The notes beneath the pieces are model-generated. The model did not search any database. It saw only the letters and a program-made list of their open reading frames with translations, and had not been told where the DNA came from. A stretch of DNA of 64,000 nt, taken from assembly GCA_963921825.1 (NCBI GenBank), contig OY997589.1, forward strand, positions 85,978,523 to 86,042,522, read 5' to 3'. This document shows positions 10,596 through 21,449 of the stretch, piece after piece; position 1 is the first letter of the stretch, and every line of letters begins with the position of its first letter. The DNA is from Erodium maritimum. Taxonomy: Eukaryota; Streptophyta; Magnoliopsida; Geraniales; Geraniaceae. The translations under genes and the position numbers were made by a program.

Positions 10596-12335
10596 CGTAA
10601 GAAGAGACAGACTCCATTAGGAACTTGAAACTGCAATCAACGACTTGCTTCACGGAAGCATGGATAGTGGCAGAAAGAGTGGGTCCCGCGCCCGCCGTGC
10701 TCCCGTGGGAAAGCAAAAGGAAACCCTGCAGCACATTGACGTATGCTGCCATATTCTCCTCGACTTCTTTAACTTCGGGTTTTTGTCCCGACCAAAGCAT
10801 TCCGGCTACACGGTAAAACAGGAGATGTAAGAAAAAAATCGAACCTCAATCCATCACGACGTATCGAAAGAATTGAAACACGCTGCTTGCAAGGGAATAT
10901 ATTCTAGGGACAATTGCAAAAAAGTACCCTGAGGTATTCATTTTTTGCAACTTGCAGCTTTCTTTGATAATTACAAAAAAGTACCATGAACCTGTCATCT
11001 TGTTGTAATTTGTATAAAAATGACAATTTTACCCTTACAATTTATATTTTAAAAAGAATAAGTAAAAAACAAAAAAAATCCAAATTTTGACATCCCTTAA
11101 TTTTCTTCCTTTTTGTACCGTACAAAGGGTAAGAACTTCACTCTATAAAGTGAACTCCAGATTTTATGCATGATAATTATAAACTTCTGAATTTTTGCAT
11201 AGTATGAAACTAAAATGTGCAAGAACAAACAAATCTTAAGCTTCATTATGCATCCAGAACAACCTTAAAATGCATTCATAGTACTACTACTCCAATTATA
11301 ATAACAAAGGTCACTGAATCAAGTGTAGAAAACATAAAGGGAAAATTGTGGAAAACGACCCTCATGTTTGAGATTTTGGCAATTTTTGTCCCCAAAGAAA
11401 AAAAAAACTCTTGCAACTTGTAGCCCTGAAGTTTCATTTTTTGCACTGTTAGTGAAAAGTAACGACCTCCAAACTTCATAAAAACACCACTTATACCCTT
11501 ACATTAAAAAGGAATGTTTGCAATGAATGCCCCTTATGTATGACATTATGTGACCCTGAACTAATCATATGAATGAGGAGTAAATGAGTCTTTTCGTCGT
11601 TTTTTAACTCTGTGATAAACGGTGCAAGAATTTCTTTCTTCGGGGTCACAAGTTGCCAAAAACACATACACGAGGGTATTTTTCACAATTTCCCCAAACA
11701 TAAATGAATGCATCACTTTGAACAAGATCAAAAACAGGCATGATTGCTTCCAAATATTAGGCATTCTCATCTTGAAAAGTAAAAACCAAATGGGTTTGCA
11801 TGCAAGTCACTCAAAGATACTTTGGTTTAGAAATCAACTCAAAACCGAGCCTCAGTATCTGGCAAGGGACATGTTATATCTTCATTCATGTTAAGATTAT
11901 ATCATTGTATCAGACTCACATTGGCATAGATTGAACAAATTAAAATACAACATAAATTCACACAATATAAACACAGAACCAAATTATTCACAATTAAGAA
12001 GAAATTCAAGTAAATATTCAAACATAAGATTGAATAAATTCTCTAGGGATAGAGAGTACCAGTTGTGGCCTGCTTGGAGACCTGTTCACCCATCTTAATT
12101 ACCTCCTCCCAGCTCACTTTCTCCATGGAAGAAGGTGGTGCTTGATCCAACACCTGCGATTACGCATGTACATATACGTATACATATACAGAGCCGTGTA
12201 AGGATGATATGGGTATGTTTGTGTATGTATAGGACGATGCTGAGAAGTGGGTATTGATACCTGGAAGGTCTCGTGGATGGTGTTGAGGTGCGTGACGAGA
12301 ACCCCATTGAGTCGCTCCTTCTCCGCCTTCCCCAT
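9274..12335 (-). CDS. Cyclin-D1-binding protein 1-like (GCIP family), 355 aa
   Basis: Four exons on the minus strand: 12335-12261, 12153-12060, 10805-10596 and 9962-9274. The phases join exactly to 1068 nt, 355 codons plus stop. Exon 1 starts MGKAEKERLNGVLV. Exon 3 carries the conserved GFLLLSHGSTAGAGPTLS block. Exon 4 carries AVSMKDVLRELKELKP, an aspartate-rich linker (IDDDDDGDDDDNMDD) and C-terminal helices. Proteins of this family bind D-type cyclins or helix-loop-helix factors in animals; the plant role is not established to my knowledge, so the name reflects family only. The length suits plant members (about 350-370 residues). The intron between exons 2 and 3 contains two MITEs. The donor after exon 3 runs straight into a long CT tract on the coding strand. 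From memory Arabidopsis At1g22970 is the counterpart and is also next to the PPR gene. Confidence 0.9.
10063..10499. mobile_element. Family C Mutator-like MITE, best copy
   Basis: Ends GGGTTCATTGCACATAACTA and (inverse) GGGTAAATTGCACATAGTTA. The flanks TACCATCAA (10054-10062) and TCCCATCAA (10500-10508) are a 9-bp target duplication with one mismatch. The interior has a GACACGTG palindrome block. It lies in intron 3 of the cyclin-D1-binding gene and defines the family used to recognise 2259-2908 and 4316-4872. Confidence 0.8.
10540..10593 (+). repeat. (GA)n microsatellite abutting a splice donor
   Basis: About 27 GA dinucleotides with one interruption. On the gene's coding (minus) strand this is a CT tract starting 3-4 bases after the exon 3 end (exon boundary 10596, donor GTTCTCTC). 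Confidence 0.95.
10917..11133. mobile_element. Family A MITE, left half only
   Basis: Starts GGGACAATTGCAAAAAAGTA and runs through the central palindrome (TTTGTACCGTACAAAG near 11112-11127), then stops matching. The right half is missing. It lies in intron 2 of the cyclin-D1-binding gene. Confidence 0.65.
11339..11695. mobile_element. Family B Mutator-like MITE with perfect 9-bp target duplication
   Basis: A 357-bp element with inverted ends GGGAAAATTGTGGAAAACGA and (inverse) GGGGAAATTGTGAAAAATAC, flanked by the perfect direct repeat AAACATAAA (11330-11338 and 11696-11704). It resembles family A in layout but differs in sequence. It lies in intron 2 of the cyclin-D1-binding gene. Confidence 0.8.
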
Positions 12336-12541
12336 CTCTTCTCTCCGTCTCTGAACCTTGAACGAGCAATTGGTGATTGATGGCTCGAGCTGTGGTTTTG
12401 GGTTTGGGGGTTTGTATGTAGAGGAAGAACGAATACGGTGCCGTTTCGCATTTACTCTTTTCATAAACTATCGGTCATAAGGAGACAAAAGTAGGCTCAA
12501 TAACTAAAAGCCCCAAACAATAAATAGTACCTATTTTCATA

Positions 12542-13870
12542 GAGGAGAAATTTATTGAGAATTATTCTGAACATAGGAACCGTGAGAACCAATCCTACAC
12601 ACTATCACCTATGATCCAACACTCATCAAAAATCATCACCCAAATTCAACCCTCATACACGCCTATTTCATTCATTCTCACACAAGCAAGGGTATAATTG
12701 TAATAGCATGGTGCCATGTGGACAAGTGTCCATTTTTTTCACCAATTCACTAATTTAATATTTCCCGTTTCATTTGAACTCCGATTAACTTCAAACTTGC
12801 GCCAATATCTTTCTTTTTTCAAGGGATTTAAATCAAGATCAGTCATGAATATATTTTGAAGCACGAAAATAAAATTTTATATCAAGGTGATAAAAATAAT
12901 GTTGAGCGTTGATAAATCTTCACTAATAAATGTTTTATATCGGAGTACCAAACTAGTGCTAAATGTCGATAAAAACATGTAATGAGGTGATAAGAAACAA
13001 ATAATGAGGTGATAAGAAACAAATAATGAGGTGATAAAAAACATTTTCAATTTTGATAATAAGTGTGATACACTAGAGTTTAACGTTGATAAAAAAACTT
13101 GTGATGGGGTGATAAAAAACACGTAATTTAATGATAAATCTAGTATTTAGTGTTGATAAAACTAGTGTTCATAAAAAACACGTGATGAGATGATAAAAAT
13201 CATGATCAATTTTGGAGAATGGGGTGATAAAACCATTGTAAAGTGTTGATAAAAACAGGGTAAAGTGTTGATAAACCCAGAGCAAAATGTTGATAAAAAT
13301 TACCCATATATAATTCCTTTAAAAACCAGCCCCGAAATAATTTTTTTTTTCGTGCTTCAAAAAAACATGTAATGAGGGTGATAAAACACACGTAATTTGA
13401 ATGATAAACCTAGTGTTTAGTGTTGATAAAACTAGTGTTCATAAAAAGCACGCGATGAGGTGATAAAATCATGATCAGTTTTGGAAAATGAGGCGATAAA
13501 ACCAATGTAAAGTGTTGATAAAACCAATTTAAAAGTGTTGATAAATCTAGAGTAACGTGTTGATAAAAATTACCCAGATTTTTTTTTTTAAAAAAATCTA
13601 TCCCGAAATAAAAAAAATTTCGTGCTTCAAAATATATTCATGACTGATCTTGATTGAAAGCCCTTAAAAAAATGAAACTAATGGTGCAAGTTTGAAGCCA
13701 ATCGGAGTTCAAACGAAGCGGAAAAAATTAAATTAGTGAATTGGTTAAAAAAAAATAATATGATAGTTTTACTAAAAAGCTCTTACCACTTACTAAAAAT
13801 TGCTATGGATGATTTAGATTGGTTCTCACGGTTCCTACGTTAAAACATGGTTCTCACCAGATTTCTCCTC
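12542..13870. mobile_element. Mutator-like foldback element with long inverted ends
   Basis: A 1329-bp element. The left end GAGGAGAAATTTATTGAGAA and the inverse of the right end GAGGAGAAATCTGGTGAGAA start arms of about 300 bp that share GGAACCGTGAGAACCAAT and, further in, a block around GATCAGTCATGAATATATTT. A perfect 10-bp direct repeat TATTTTCATA flanks it (12532-12541 and 13871-13880). The centre is a minisatellite, not a transposase gene, so the element is non-autonomous. Confidence 0.85.
12885..13575. repeat. GTTGATAAA/GTGATAAA minisatellite inside the foldback element
   Basis: More than twenty spaced copies of GTGATAAAA or GTTGATAAA with variable 10-25 bp spacers. A larger block of about 240 bp (about 13085-13320 against 13375-13580) is also duplicated in tandem. 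A third copy of the arm motif CGTGCTTCAAAA near 13351 marks the boundary between the two blocks. Confidence 0.8.
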
Positions 13871-13909
13871 TATTTTCATATTATAAACATAGTGAAAAAT
13901 CATCCATAA

Positions 13910-15046
13910 GGGCATGTACAACGGTGCAAATAAGACCTAGTGTGGTAGGTTTGGCGTAGCGGATACGTCGGCACAGTAGCAGAGATGAGACGGTGTAGCA
14001 CTTGGTGAAGCGGGGATGGTGTAGGAGCTTGACGCAGCCAGTTGCGTTAATCTGTTGAGTCGGGGGATGGCATAACGAAGATTCGGTAACACGTGGCTCC
14101 AACAGCTCCTTGCTCCACTAATGCGTTGTTGTTGTAAGGCTGCAACGGCTAATCAGCGCATTCGTATGCCAGCTGCGACTGTTTCTTCCTCCGACCCCCA
14201 AAATTCAATTTCTTATTCAAAAAACAAGTTTTCACCCTTATAAATACATCCCCTCTCCCCATATTTTTTTACACCTCTCTTTTACTTCTCTGTATTTTTC
14301 TACTCCCATATTTCTCCACAAAATTTCCCGATGAAATATTTTGTATTACTTGATGAAGACTACAATGTAAGCTAGGCCGATGAAACCCAACTTCAATCTG
14401 ATGTCCAGATTTTGGGGTCGCTCGTCAGAAATGATTTGTCCGAACCGAGTCATCTTTCCCAACCTTTTTCACCAACCCAAATCATCGAGTCGTTGCAATC
14501 TAGTGTTCCGGGGAGGAAAGGAAAAAGCGTCGCTAAGCCGAGTATCTAGTGGACGATTGAGGAGGAAGAATGGTTATGCCGAGCATGGCTTAACAACTAT
14601 GTGGATAGTGTTGGTGGGAAGGTAAAGAAATTTGACGACATCTACCAACGCCGTCTCCGATAAGGCCTTCCCGACAAGAACGATCGAGAAATATTAGATA
14701 CAACCTTTACCGAGCACCACACGACGTATCGTATCCTATTCAACAAATTTCATTGGTGGGATCTCGTCAAAAATCAAGTGAAATGACGTCTCTATGCTAG
14801 GTTAATTTAGTTTTAATAAAATTGTGACTGTCATGTAAAATTGTAATGTCTTTCGTTTCAATAAAATTACATTTTTGTTTAATTAAAAGTGTGAAATTAA
14901 ATTATTTTTAATTAATAAATCATTGTTGAGTCAAGCAGATTTAATTCCACTGTAAGTATTTGGTGTAGTAGGGGGTGTTAGAAACTTGGTGTAGCTGCTA
15001 AATAAAGCTATAAGCCAAATACTTTACCTAACCAATGCAATGCTCC
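13910..15046 (+). mobile_element. PIF/Harbinger-like element with broken Myb-like ORF
   Basis: The ends GGGCATGTACAACGG and (inverse) GGAGCATTGCATTGG are imperfect inverted repeats, with TAA just before the left end. The inside reads like a gene: a TATA-like TATAAATAC near 14239, then a frame from about 14331 with at least two internal stops. Its middle (about 14550-14640) encodes a tryptophan- and glutamate-rich start followed by WLCRAWLNNYVDSVGGK, like the Myb/SANT-like first ORF protein of Harbinger elements. No transposase gene is present. Confidence 0.6.
14331..14786 (+). pseudogene. Myb/SANT-like ORF1 remnant of the Harbinger-like element
   Basis: The reading frame starts at ATG 14331, meets a stop after about 15 codons and another before the Myb-like block, and a third near 14660. 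It continues with recognisable codons to the TGA near 14785. The conserved part is the EEEEWLCRAWL helix typical of the plant trihelix-like or Myb-like protein carried by PIF/Harbinger elements. It is clearly non-functional here. Confidence 0.55.
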
Positions 15047-17284
15047 AAGGCATTTCAGGTCTTGACTGGCCTCTAGCCTTACATGCAATCTCGTACGATG
15101 AGTTTTAACCGCCCAACCATCTAGATCTAATATTTAAACTTTCTAGTCCGCGACATGTCTAAGAAGGTGGATAAACTGATTAAAAATAATTTGGGAACAT
15201 ATATCCAAGTGGACTGCGACATATTTTTTATTTATCAGCGAAAACATATTTAAATAAAACCTCTTCCGAGGAAGAAAAGGGTTGCAAAAGACCAACCTAG
15301 CTACATGTTGTAGAGGAAACAAGATACAAGCCAAATCAAAAGTAATTGAGAAAATGTGAAGATGACAGGGAATTAACAACTAAATCCCAACTGAACAATG
15401 AAAATGATGCTAATTTTTTGTGCTATGGAAGGATGATCCCTTCCCAAAGTTTTTGTTGATGTCTGATAATGGAGTTGAACTTGAGTGTGATGTGATTCTA
15501 CATCCATGATGCAAGCCTAAAAGATGAATGCTGAAAAGCTTTTAAAGTAGAATGGATTGAGGCTCCTTGATGCTTGAAGCAAGCCTTCCAAGAGAATGTT
15601 TCTGTAAATGTTGTTGATGATGTTGTTGTAACATGATGAAAAATGAATGGAGATGCCTTGTTGCCAGAGATCCTTCCTAGGACTTGAAGGACGAAGAACG
15701 ACGACTTCACCAACGAAACTTCAGAAACAGGGCAAGTCCCCAGCTCCATAAACTCCACCACCAACCTCAGCCCAAAGGAACCGAATAGGATCCTAGCAAC
15801 CGATCAACACCAGTTGCAACCCAAAAGGGGGGCCAGGACAAAACAAAACCAATCCCACCTAAAATCGTCTAAACTCAAAAAAATCACTACCAAAATATTC
15901 TTCAGGCAAGCCAAGGGCCAACAAACCCCACATTGGCCAGCACCAACTTTGAGGTCTCGTCCTCACCGAAGACGAGAAACCAAAGATTAGAAGGCAGCAA
16001 AAGAGAAGAGAATAAAACGATAAGGGGGGAGAGTAAAGTAAGAGAAAAGATAGAAACAAACCAAGCCAAGAAGGTTTCAGACCATCGATACTCTTCAAGA
16101 GGAAAATGGGGAGGGGGAGACGAGGACAAAATCAGAGCCTCCACTCGTCGCCGAGAGATCAAACCGAAGCACACGCGACAATCCCCGGAGAGAAAGCCTC
16201 ACACGCACGAGCCAGTCTCGAAACCACCTTGTGCCCTTTCTCCACAGCGACCGACCAAACCGGAAAAAGAACCGCGAACCCACAGAGGAAGAAGAATGCA
16301 ACAGTCCAAGACGAGCCCAAAAGGGAAACCCGGGCCGGCCTAGAAGGAAAAGTGTCACGCCCCAAATCCGGTATTGACCAGATCCGAGACGTGACTTAGT
16401 GAGATTAAATAAAAACAAATCTGGAAGGGATTTAAGTCTGAAAATGAGAGAATAATGTAAATCAACAGAGTTCAAATCTTGAATCCCAAGCTCAGTCAAT
16501 ATAAAATGAACAACACGATGCGTCTCTAATAACAACGAGTAAACCCCGAGCATCCGCCAGCTCCCCAGCTCTGCGTGACCCTCTAGTCCAAGGCATAGCT
16601 ATCACCTGTAGAAAACACAGTAAAGAGGGGTGAGCTTGACGCTCAGTAGGGAAAACCAAAAAAACCTCCTCAAATCGGATTTACCAGAACACATTTCCAC
16701 AATTTGAATTATTTTAAGAGAAACGATATAACAATACAACACTTAAGCCATTTAACAGTCAACACTCCCTTGATATGACACTTCTAGGCCAACCATACCA
16801 ACTTAACTCAACACCAACCATTTGAGTAAGGCACACATCGAAGGGAACAATCCAAATAAGACACCCGATTACGTTTTCAAACTAATTTTTGACAATTAAA
16901 AGGAGAGGGCGACAACGAGAACATGAACTCAAATTACACAACTTTCACTTTACTCGACCACAACTATCCCAAAAATCCTCGTCCAAAGCCCCTTCACGAT
17001 CGACTCACGGATAATCACAAAGACGACGCTTTAACTTACACGGAATCCACACACATGAACTTCGTCATCAAACAATCAAAATAAATTCATTCACGGTCAC
17101 ACACAACTCATAACAAGGACAACACCCATAGCCACAACACAGCAATACTCAATCAATTCAAAGCAATCTCAAACACACAACTCGTAACCATCGCCAGTCT
17201 CGGGAGCAACCCGCTCGGTCCGGCGCAGCCGCACGCAACTTCCCCAACACAAAGTCGGGATAGGCGGTAGACCTCATCGCGGAA

Positions 17285-17560
17285 CACATCATTTTACCGA
17301 TCGACAGAAGGCAGGGAAATCGCCTCTTCGCGGCCTCATCTCTCACGGTGCTCAACACAACGTTTTACCGAATGCTAGTCGGAAGGTAGGGAAACCACCT
17401 CTTCGCGGGACACAATGTTTTACCGACTCACGGTCGGAAGGTAGGGAAACCACCTTTCTCAGTAACCAAGTACCATAAATGCAACACTTTACCGATTACG
17501 CGCCGGAAGGTACGATACACCTGACGGAAGTACATCTCTCACACTTTACCGGCCGCGCAT
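17285..17560. repeat. Tandem repeat of about 60-70 bp
   Basis: Four to five imperfect units each containing TTTTACCGA, a GTCGGAAGGTAGGGAAACCA block and CCTCTTCGCGG, starting near 17291, 17362, 17420 and 17487. Confidence 0.75.
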
Positions 17561-18289
17561 CAAAACAATCACAATCACACTCACAAACAGGATCACAATC
17601 ACATTCTCAAAGAGGATCACCATCACATTCTCAATCTACTCCCGTAACCCTCACGTACTTACCATCACTTACCGACACCACACTCGACGTGGTAACCCCA
17701 CCGGTTTAACCGGTATCCAGTCCCCAACATCCCCACATTTCAACATATCCGCTAAACAGGGAATAACCACTCAAGTCACTAATATGCATCACCAAGTTCA
17801 ACTCGACTCGTTTTCATGTTCGTTATTTATTAACCGTTCAAACAACACAGAGCATACAATCCACACAATCAGCAAACAATCCTACAGGCACGACATGGCT
17901 CGTAGGTCGTTCGCATGTTATAAGACTACCTTAGTCAATACCGTCCTATATGCATACTAGTTATTTATCCGGTTATTAGGTTTCCCTATATGCATTCTAG
18001 TATAACCGTAATAAAGCGGGTTTCGAGGTAATCCCTACCTCTCAAATCTCTATCTGGGTCGCCTAGCTGCTGACGTCCTGGCCAACTCCGGTCTTCTCCG
18101 TGCTCGGGGTAAAGGCCTGGTTTTAACACAAAAGGGACAGTCATCAGTCCCGGTCCAGTCCGTAACGGTCCTCAAATTTAACAAATTAGTCCAGTAGTTT
18201 GTCCGAACGTCCTTTAAATTGTCCGATAAGTCCAGGTATTTATCTGATTTTAATTCATTTATTTAATTAAGTTTATTAAATAAAAAGTG

Positions 18290-18540
18290 TCTTGACCCGG
18301 CCCGGGTCCGACCCGAACCCGGCCCGAATTCGGAAACCGGATCCAAGACCGACCCGAACCCGAGTCCGGACCCGAACCGACCCGGTCCCGACTTAGACCC
18401 GGATCCAAACCCGAGTCAGGAACAGACCTGAGCCCGATCCTCGTCTAGGCCGAGGCCCAGATCAAGTCCAGGCCCAGATCCGTATCAAGACCAGGCCCGG
18501 GCCCAAACCAAGACTAGGTCCGAGCCCGAGTCCGTGTCTT
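18290..18540. repeat. Degenerate CCCGGA/CCCGAA hexamer tract, GC-rich
   Basis: About 250 bp of imperfect hexamers (GACCCG, AACCCG, GGCCCG, GATCCA). Runs of three or more C are spaced at short intervals, so the minus strand has many G runs. A similar tract in the opposite sense lies at 20690-20830 inside the copia element. Confidence 0.75.
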
Positions 18541-19194
18541 ATCCTGAGTCGGGAACGGAGACAGTGGGCGGTGCTAGGGTTCCGACGAGGGAGACAGAGG
18601 CGGAGCCAGGGTTTCACGACGGTGGTAGAGGCGTCAGGAGAAGAAGGAGAGGCGGAGGGAGGTCGCTGGCGTGGTTCTCCGTCCAGATCTGACGGCAAAG
18701 GCTTTGCCGGCGTTGGGAAACTCGGATCTGGAGCTCGAACATCTCCGGCGAGTCTCTCCTACCGAACTCGACCAAAATCAAGCGCGTTCGTGCTCGAATC
18801 TCAAGGGGGAAGTAACAGGGAAGGTGGAACTATCCAGAAAGGAGGCTCACCGTCTCATATCTGTCCATTGAAGGCGCAACGACGCTCGATGGTACGGCGG
18901 CGCTGGTTCGGCTTGAATCGAAGAGGAAGAAGAAGGAAGAGATAGGGCGTTTCTGGGTTTTTTTGGTGTCTGGTGGTGAAGGAAGTGCGATGGTGGAGGA
19001 GAAGGAGTCAGGCGAGGACGAGGTGAGCTCCGGCGTGAGGACGGATCTGGAAGAGAGGGCGGCGAGAGAGAACGAAGGAGGAAGGCCTCGGTTCACGTGT
19101 CAGATATGAGAACGCGAAGGGTCGCGCGTAGGGTTAGCGAGCCGTGGTCTTGGGCTGGCATCACGGGCTCGAGCGCGCGGGTTGGGCGTGGTCT

Positions 19195-19290
19195 GGCTCG
19201 GCCCAAAGCTAAGCTGGTCCAGCCCAAAGCTGAGCCGGTCCAGCCCAAAGCTGAACTGGTCCAGCCCAAAGCTGAACTGGTCCAGCCCAA
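19195..19290. repeat. Minisatellite, 20-21 bp unit, about 4.5 copies
   Basis: The unit is close to CTGAACTGGTCCAGCCCAAAG, repeated with few changes and open in several frames. Confidence 0.9.
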
Positions 19291-19705
19291 TCCCCTTTTC
19301 TCCTTTTTTTTTGAAATAGAACAAAAAATAAACCCGTTCTCCAACCCTCGACGTTTCAACTTGATAAATTAAAACTTAAATTCCCAGGGCTTTAAAAAAA
19401 GCATCAGCCCAAAAGGTTACCTGAAAGGCCCAAGGCCCAGACGAAACCACAGCCCAATCGCTTCCCGAACCCGAGGCTGACAATAACCAGAACCACACCA
19501 GTGACCCAGCTCACCTAACAAACCCTGCCCGAAAATGAACCTGGACGAGGTCGGAGGAGAACCGAAGCGACGCCGGAGAGCCACCTGAAGCAGACGACAC
19601 CCAAGCAGATCTGAAACCAGAAGCAGCTTCCCACAACAAGATCATCGAAAGCCCTGAGTAAGGCAAGAGATCAACCCAAAAGCAAGCCAACAGCAACGTG
19701 GACGC

Positions 19706-19727
19706 GGGGGGGGGGGGGGGGGGGGGG
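19706..19727 (+). repeat. Run of 22 G
   Basis: An uninterrupted G homopolymer in the LINE-like sequence. Its length should be treated as uncertain because such runs are often misread. Confidence 0.9.
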
Positions 19728-20144
19728 TAGCAACCACCAGGAATCAAAGAGAGTCGGCGTTGATCTGAACACCAGAAGTGACTTCCCACACCCCATCCCT
19801 CAGAAATCCAACAAGGCGCCACCAAAAACGAGCTGGACGGAGAGGCGAAAACGAATGGAGCTCCGACAAGGGTGAGACAGATCTGCAAAAACAAGGGTCA
19901 GATATGTTCCCCACGAGGTTTTGAGAAGGCCAGAGGACACGAGCTGCCACGACCACCACTCAGAAGCAGTAGGAGGGAAAACAAGAAGCGAATGAGAGGG
20001 GAAGATAGGGGGAAACAAGAGGAAAGGAAGGAGGAGTCACCGCCAGCCACAGCCAGGCTATGGCTGGAGCCGGTAGGGACACGGGGCGGCGACAAAGGCA
20101 AAGAGGGACAAGGGTTTTGAGCGATACTCTCCGTGTGGACTGCA

Positions 20145-20506
20145 TGTTAGATTAATTCTCTAAATGATATCATATGGTTTATGATCAATGTATGTTGGTC
20201 CAATTGCCAAAGTGTGTGATGTTTCACATATATCATTTTCTATTATCACACCTATTGATGGATAGTTGTGATGCTTCAGAAAAATGTTATTTAAGTCTCA
20301 TATTGGTCCCCAAGTCCACACAAAATCTGATTTTACTCATACACCATCTAGAGAGACAGATAAAGAGTGGGAGGACTTGGAAGATCAAGACTTTGGATCT
20401 TCAAAAGCTTCTTCTAAGGAAAACAATGGCTGGAGGTTAGTGATTATATTTCCGCGTTATTAATGCTTGAAACATGTTTGTTTGACAACATGATTGAGTG
20501 TTTACA
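20145..20506 (+). repeat. 5' LTR of the copia element
   Basis: Starts TGTTAGATTAATTCTCTAAA and ends GATTGAGTGTTTACA. I compared it line by line with 25744-26105 and found no difference. Confidence 0.95.
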
Positions 20507-20508
20507 GT

Positions 20509-20520
20509 TGGTATCAGAGC
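20509..20520 (+). other. Primer binding site of the copia element
   Basis: TGGTATCAGAGC, complementary to the 3' end of plant initiator methionine tRNA, two bases after the 5' LTR. Confidence 0.9.
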
Positions 20521-20856
20521 ATGTGTTAATCCTCTGCCTTGTTTGCATTTTCAAGTTTATCAATTTTTGGGTTTTGTTGATTATGCATTGTTTTTGTATT
20601 TTGTTTATGGGAATCATCTAGAAATTAGATTTCCTTACGTTATGGGCTTAAAAACGAATTTTTTTGATGCCTTAATGAGGGAAAACCAGTCGGATCGGAT
20701 TTGGGTCTGAAACCGGGTCGTTTTTGACCCGGCTGGAGGTAGGAGACGAAGTTGACCCGATTCGGGTCGTTGACCGGGTCCTGGAACCGGGTTTGGGTCG
20801 GGTATGGGTCGAACGCGGGTCTAGTTCTGGGTTAAAAAAAAAAAAATTTACCCACT

Positions 20857-20910
20857 GGGATTCGAACCCAGGCACATCCGGACTTAAGTGAGAGCTTACC
20901 CACTGGGCCG
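20857..20910 (-). other. tRNA-like A-box/B-box pair, antisense, in the copia leader
   Basis: On the minus strand, CGGCCCAGTGGG (20910-20899) resembles a polymerase III A box and GGTTCGAATCC (20868-20858) is a perfect B box, about 30 bases apart. It is followed on that strand by a T-rich run. It could be a tRNA or SINE relic captured by the element. It is too decayed to fold as a working tRNA by eye. Confidence 0.5.
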
Positions 20911-21000
20911 AGTTATTTTTGTTGATTAGTATGTTCAAGAACAGTATTTAGCTACTGTTTCTGCAACAATACTTGAAAAAACAAAATAAACTCACCTAAG

Positions 21001-21042
21001 GAGATTCGAATCTAAGACCTACAGACCTCACCACTGAGCTGG
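21001..21042 (-). other. Second tRNA-like A-box/B-box pair, antisense
   Basis: On the minus strand, CCAGCTCAGTGGTGAGG (21042-21026) is a good A box and AGATTCGAATCTC (21013-21001) a B-box-like block. It is about 145 bp from the first pair and in the same orientation. Confidence 0.5.
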
Positions 21043-21449
21043 AGCTAAATTCTGTTAATATAGCTCAGTAGAATATATTTGTTCTAGTATCAGCTCAGTT
21101 TGACCTTTTAGTCCAAAATTATCTTTTCTTGGTGGATCCCTCGAGCTGATTTTCAGCTAAAATTACCATGTTTTTGGTGTTTTATTATCCATCTTTGATT
21201 TATATACGTGTATATTGTTTGTTTAGAGAGTAGCCACAACATCTTTAGACTAACAATATATATGTATGAAAATAAATCATTAAAGTTGTGATTAATTATA
21301 TCGGATTTAATGGAATCGATCCCACAGGATATTCTATTAAACTCTATATAACTAATCAGAATAAAATATCAAAATTATATTTCCTAATCTACCCACAGGA
21401 ATTAGGAAAAGGAACATGATTTTGATAGTTTTATTGATTGCTATGTATG

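Larger units (their letters stand above)
16353..19411. mobile_element. Probable long solo LTR or LTR fragment inside the LINE
   Basis: Starts TGTCACGCCCCAAATCC, a common start of plant gypsy-type LTRs. It can be ended at CA (19410-19411), followed by AAAG as on the left (AAAAG before 16353). The inside has no pol-like ORF but contains tandem arrays at 17285-17560, 18290-18540 and 19195-19290. The 3.06-kb length fits only the long-LTR lineages. The right boundary is uncertain. Confidence 0.35.
15223..20134 (-). mobile_element. LINE-like retroposon (minus), later interrupted
   Basis: The 3' end lies at the left: read on the minus strand it finishes GATAAATAAAAAAT, like the other LINE tails here. 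The left flank GTGGACTGCGACAT (15209-15222) is repeated at the right as GTGGACTGCA plus CAT (20135-20144 joined to 26111-26113), a duplication of about 14 bp with one missing base. The copia element sits inside that right copy. The body is GC-rich in two parts, 15400-16350 and 19412-20134, separated by an LTR-like insert. The 5' part (19900-20134) matches 44250-44400. No intact ORF is seen. Confidence 0.55.

Noticed and set aside
12885-13575. CRISPR-like array, because of short repeats with variable spacers
   Set aside because: The repeats are only 8-10 bp, degenerate, and enclosed in an inverted-repeat transposon of a plant genome.
15857-16553. Protein gene from overlapping open frames on both strands at 15.9-16.5 kb
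   Set aside because: The open frames overlap on both strands, as expected for GC-rich retroposon sequence, cross the junction with the LTR-like insert, and match no family.
20174-20440. Two identical 88-codon open frames at 20174-20440 and 25773-26039 as genes
   Set aside because: They lie wholly within the two LTRs of the copia element and are identical because the LTRs are identical; no protein family fits.
20857-21042. Functional tRNA genes
   Set aside because: A- and B-box-like blocks are present, but I could not draw paired acceptor stems or a usable anticodon arm. They are treated as tRNA-like relics.
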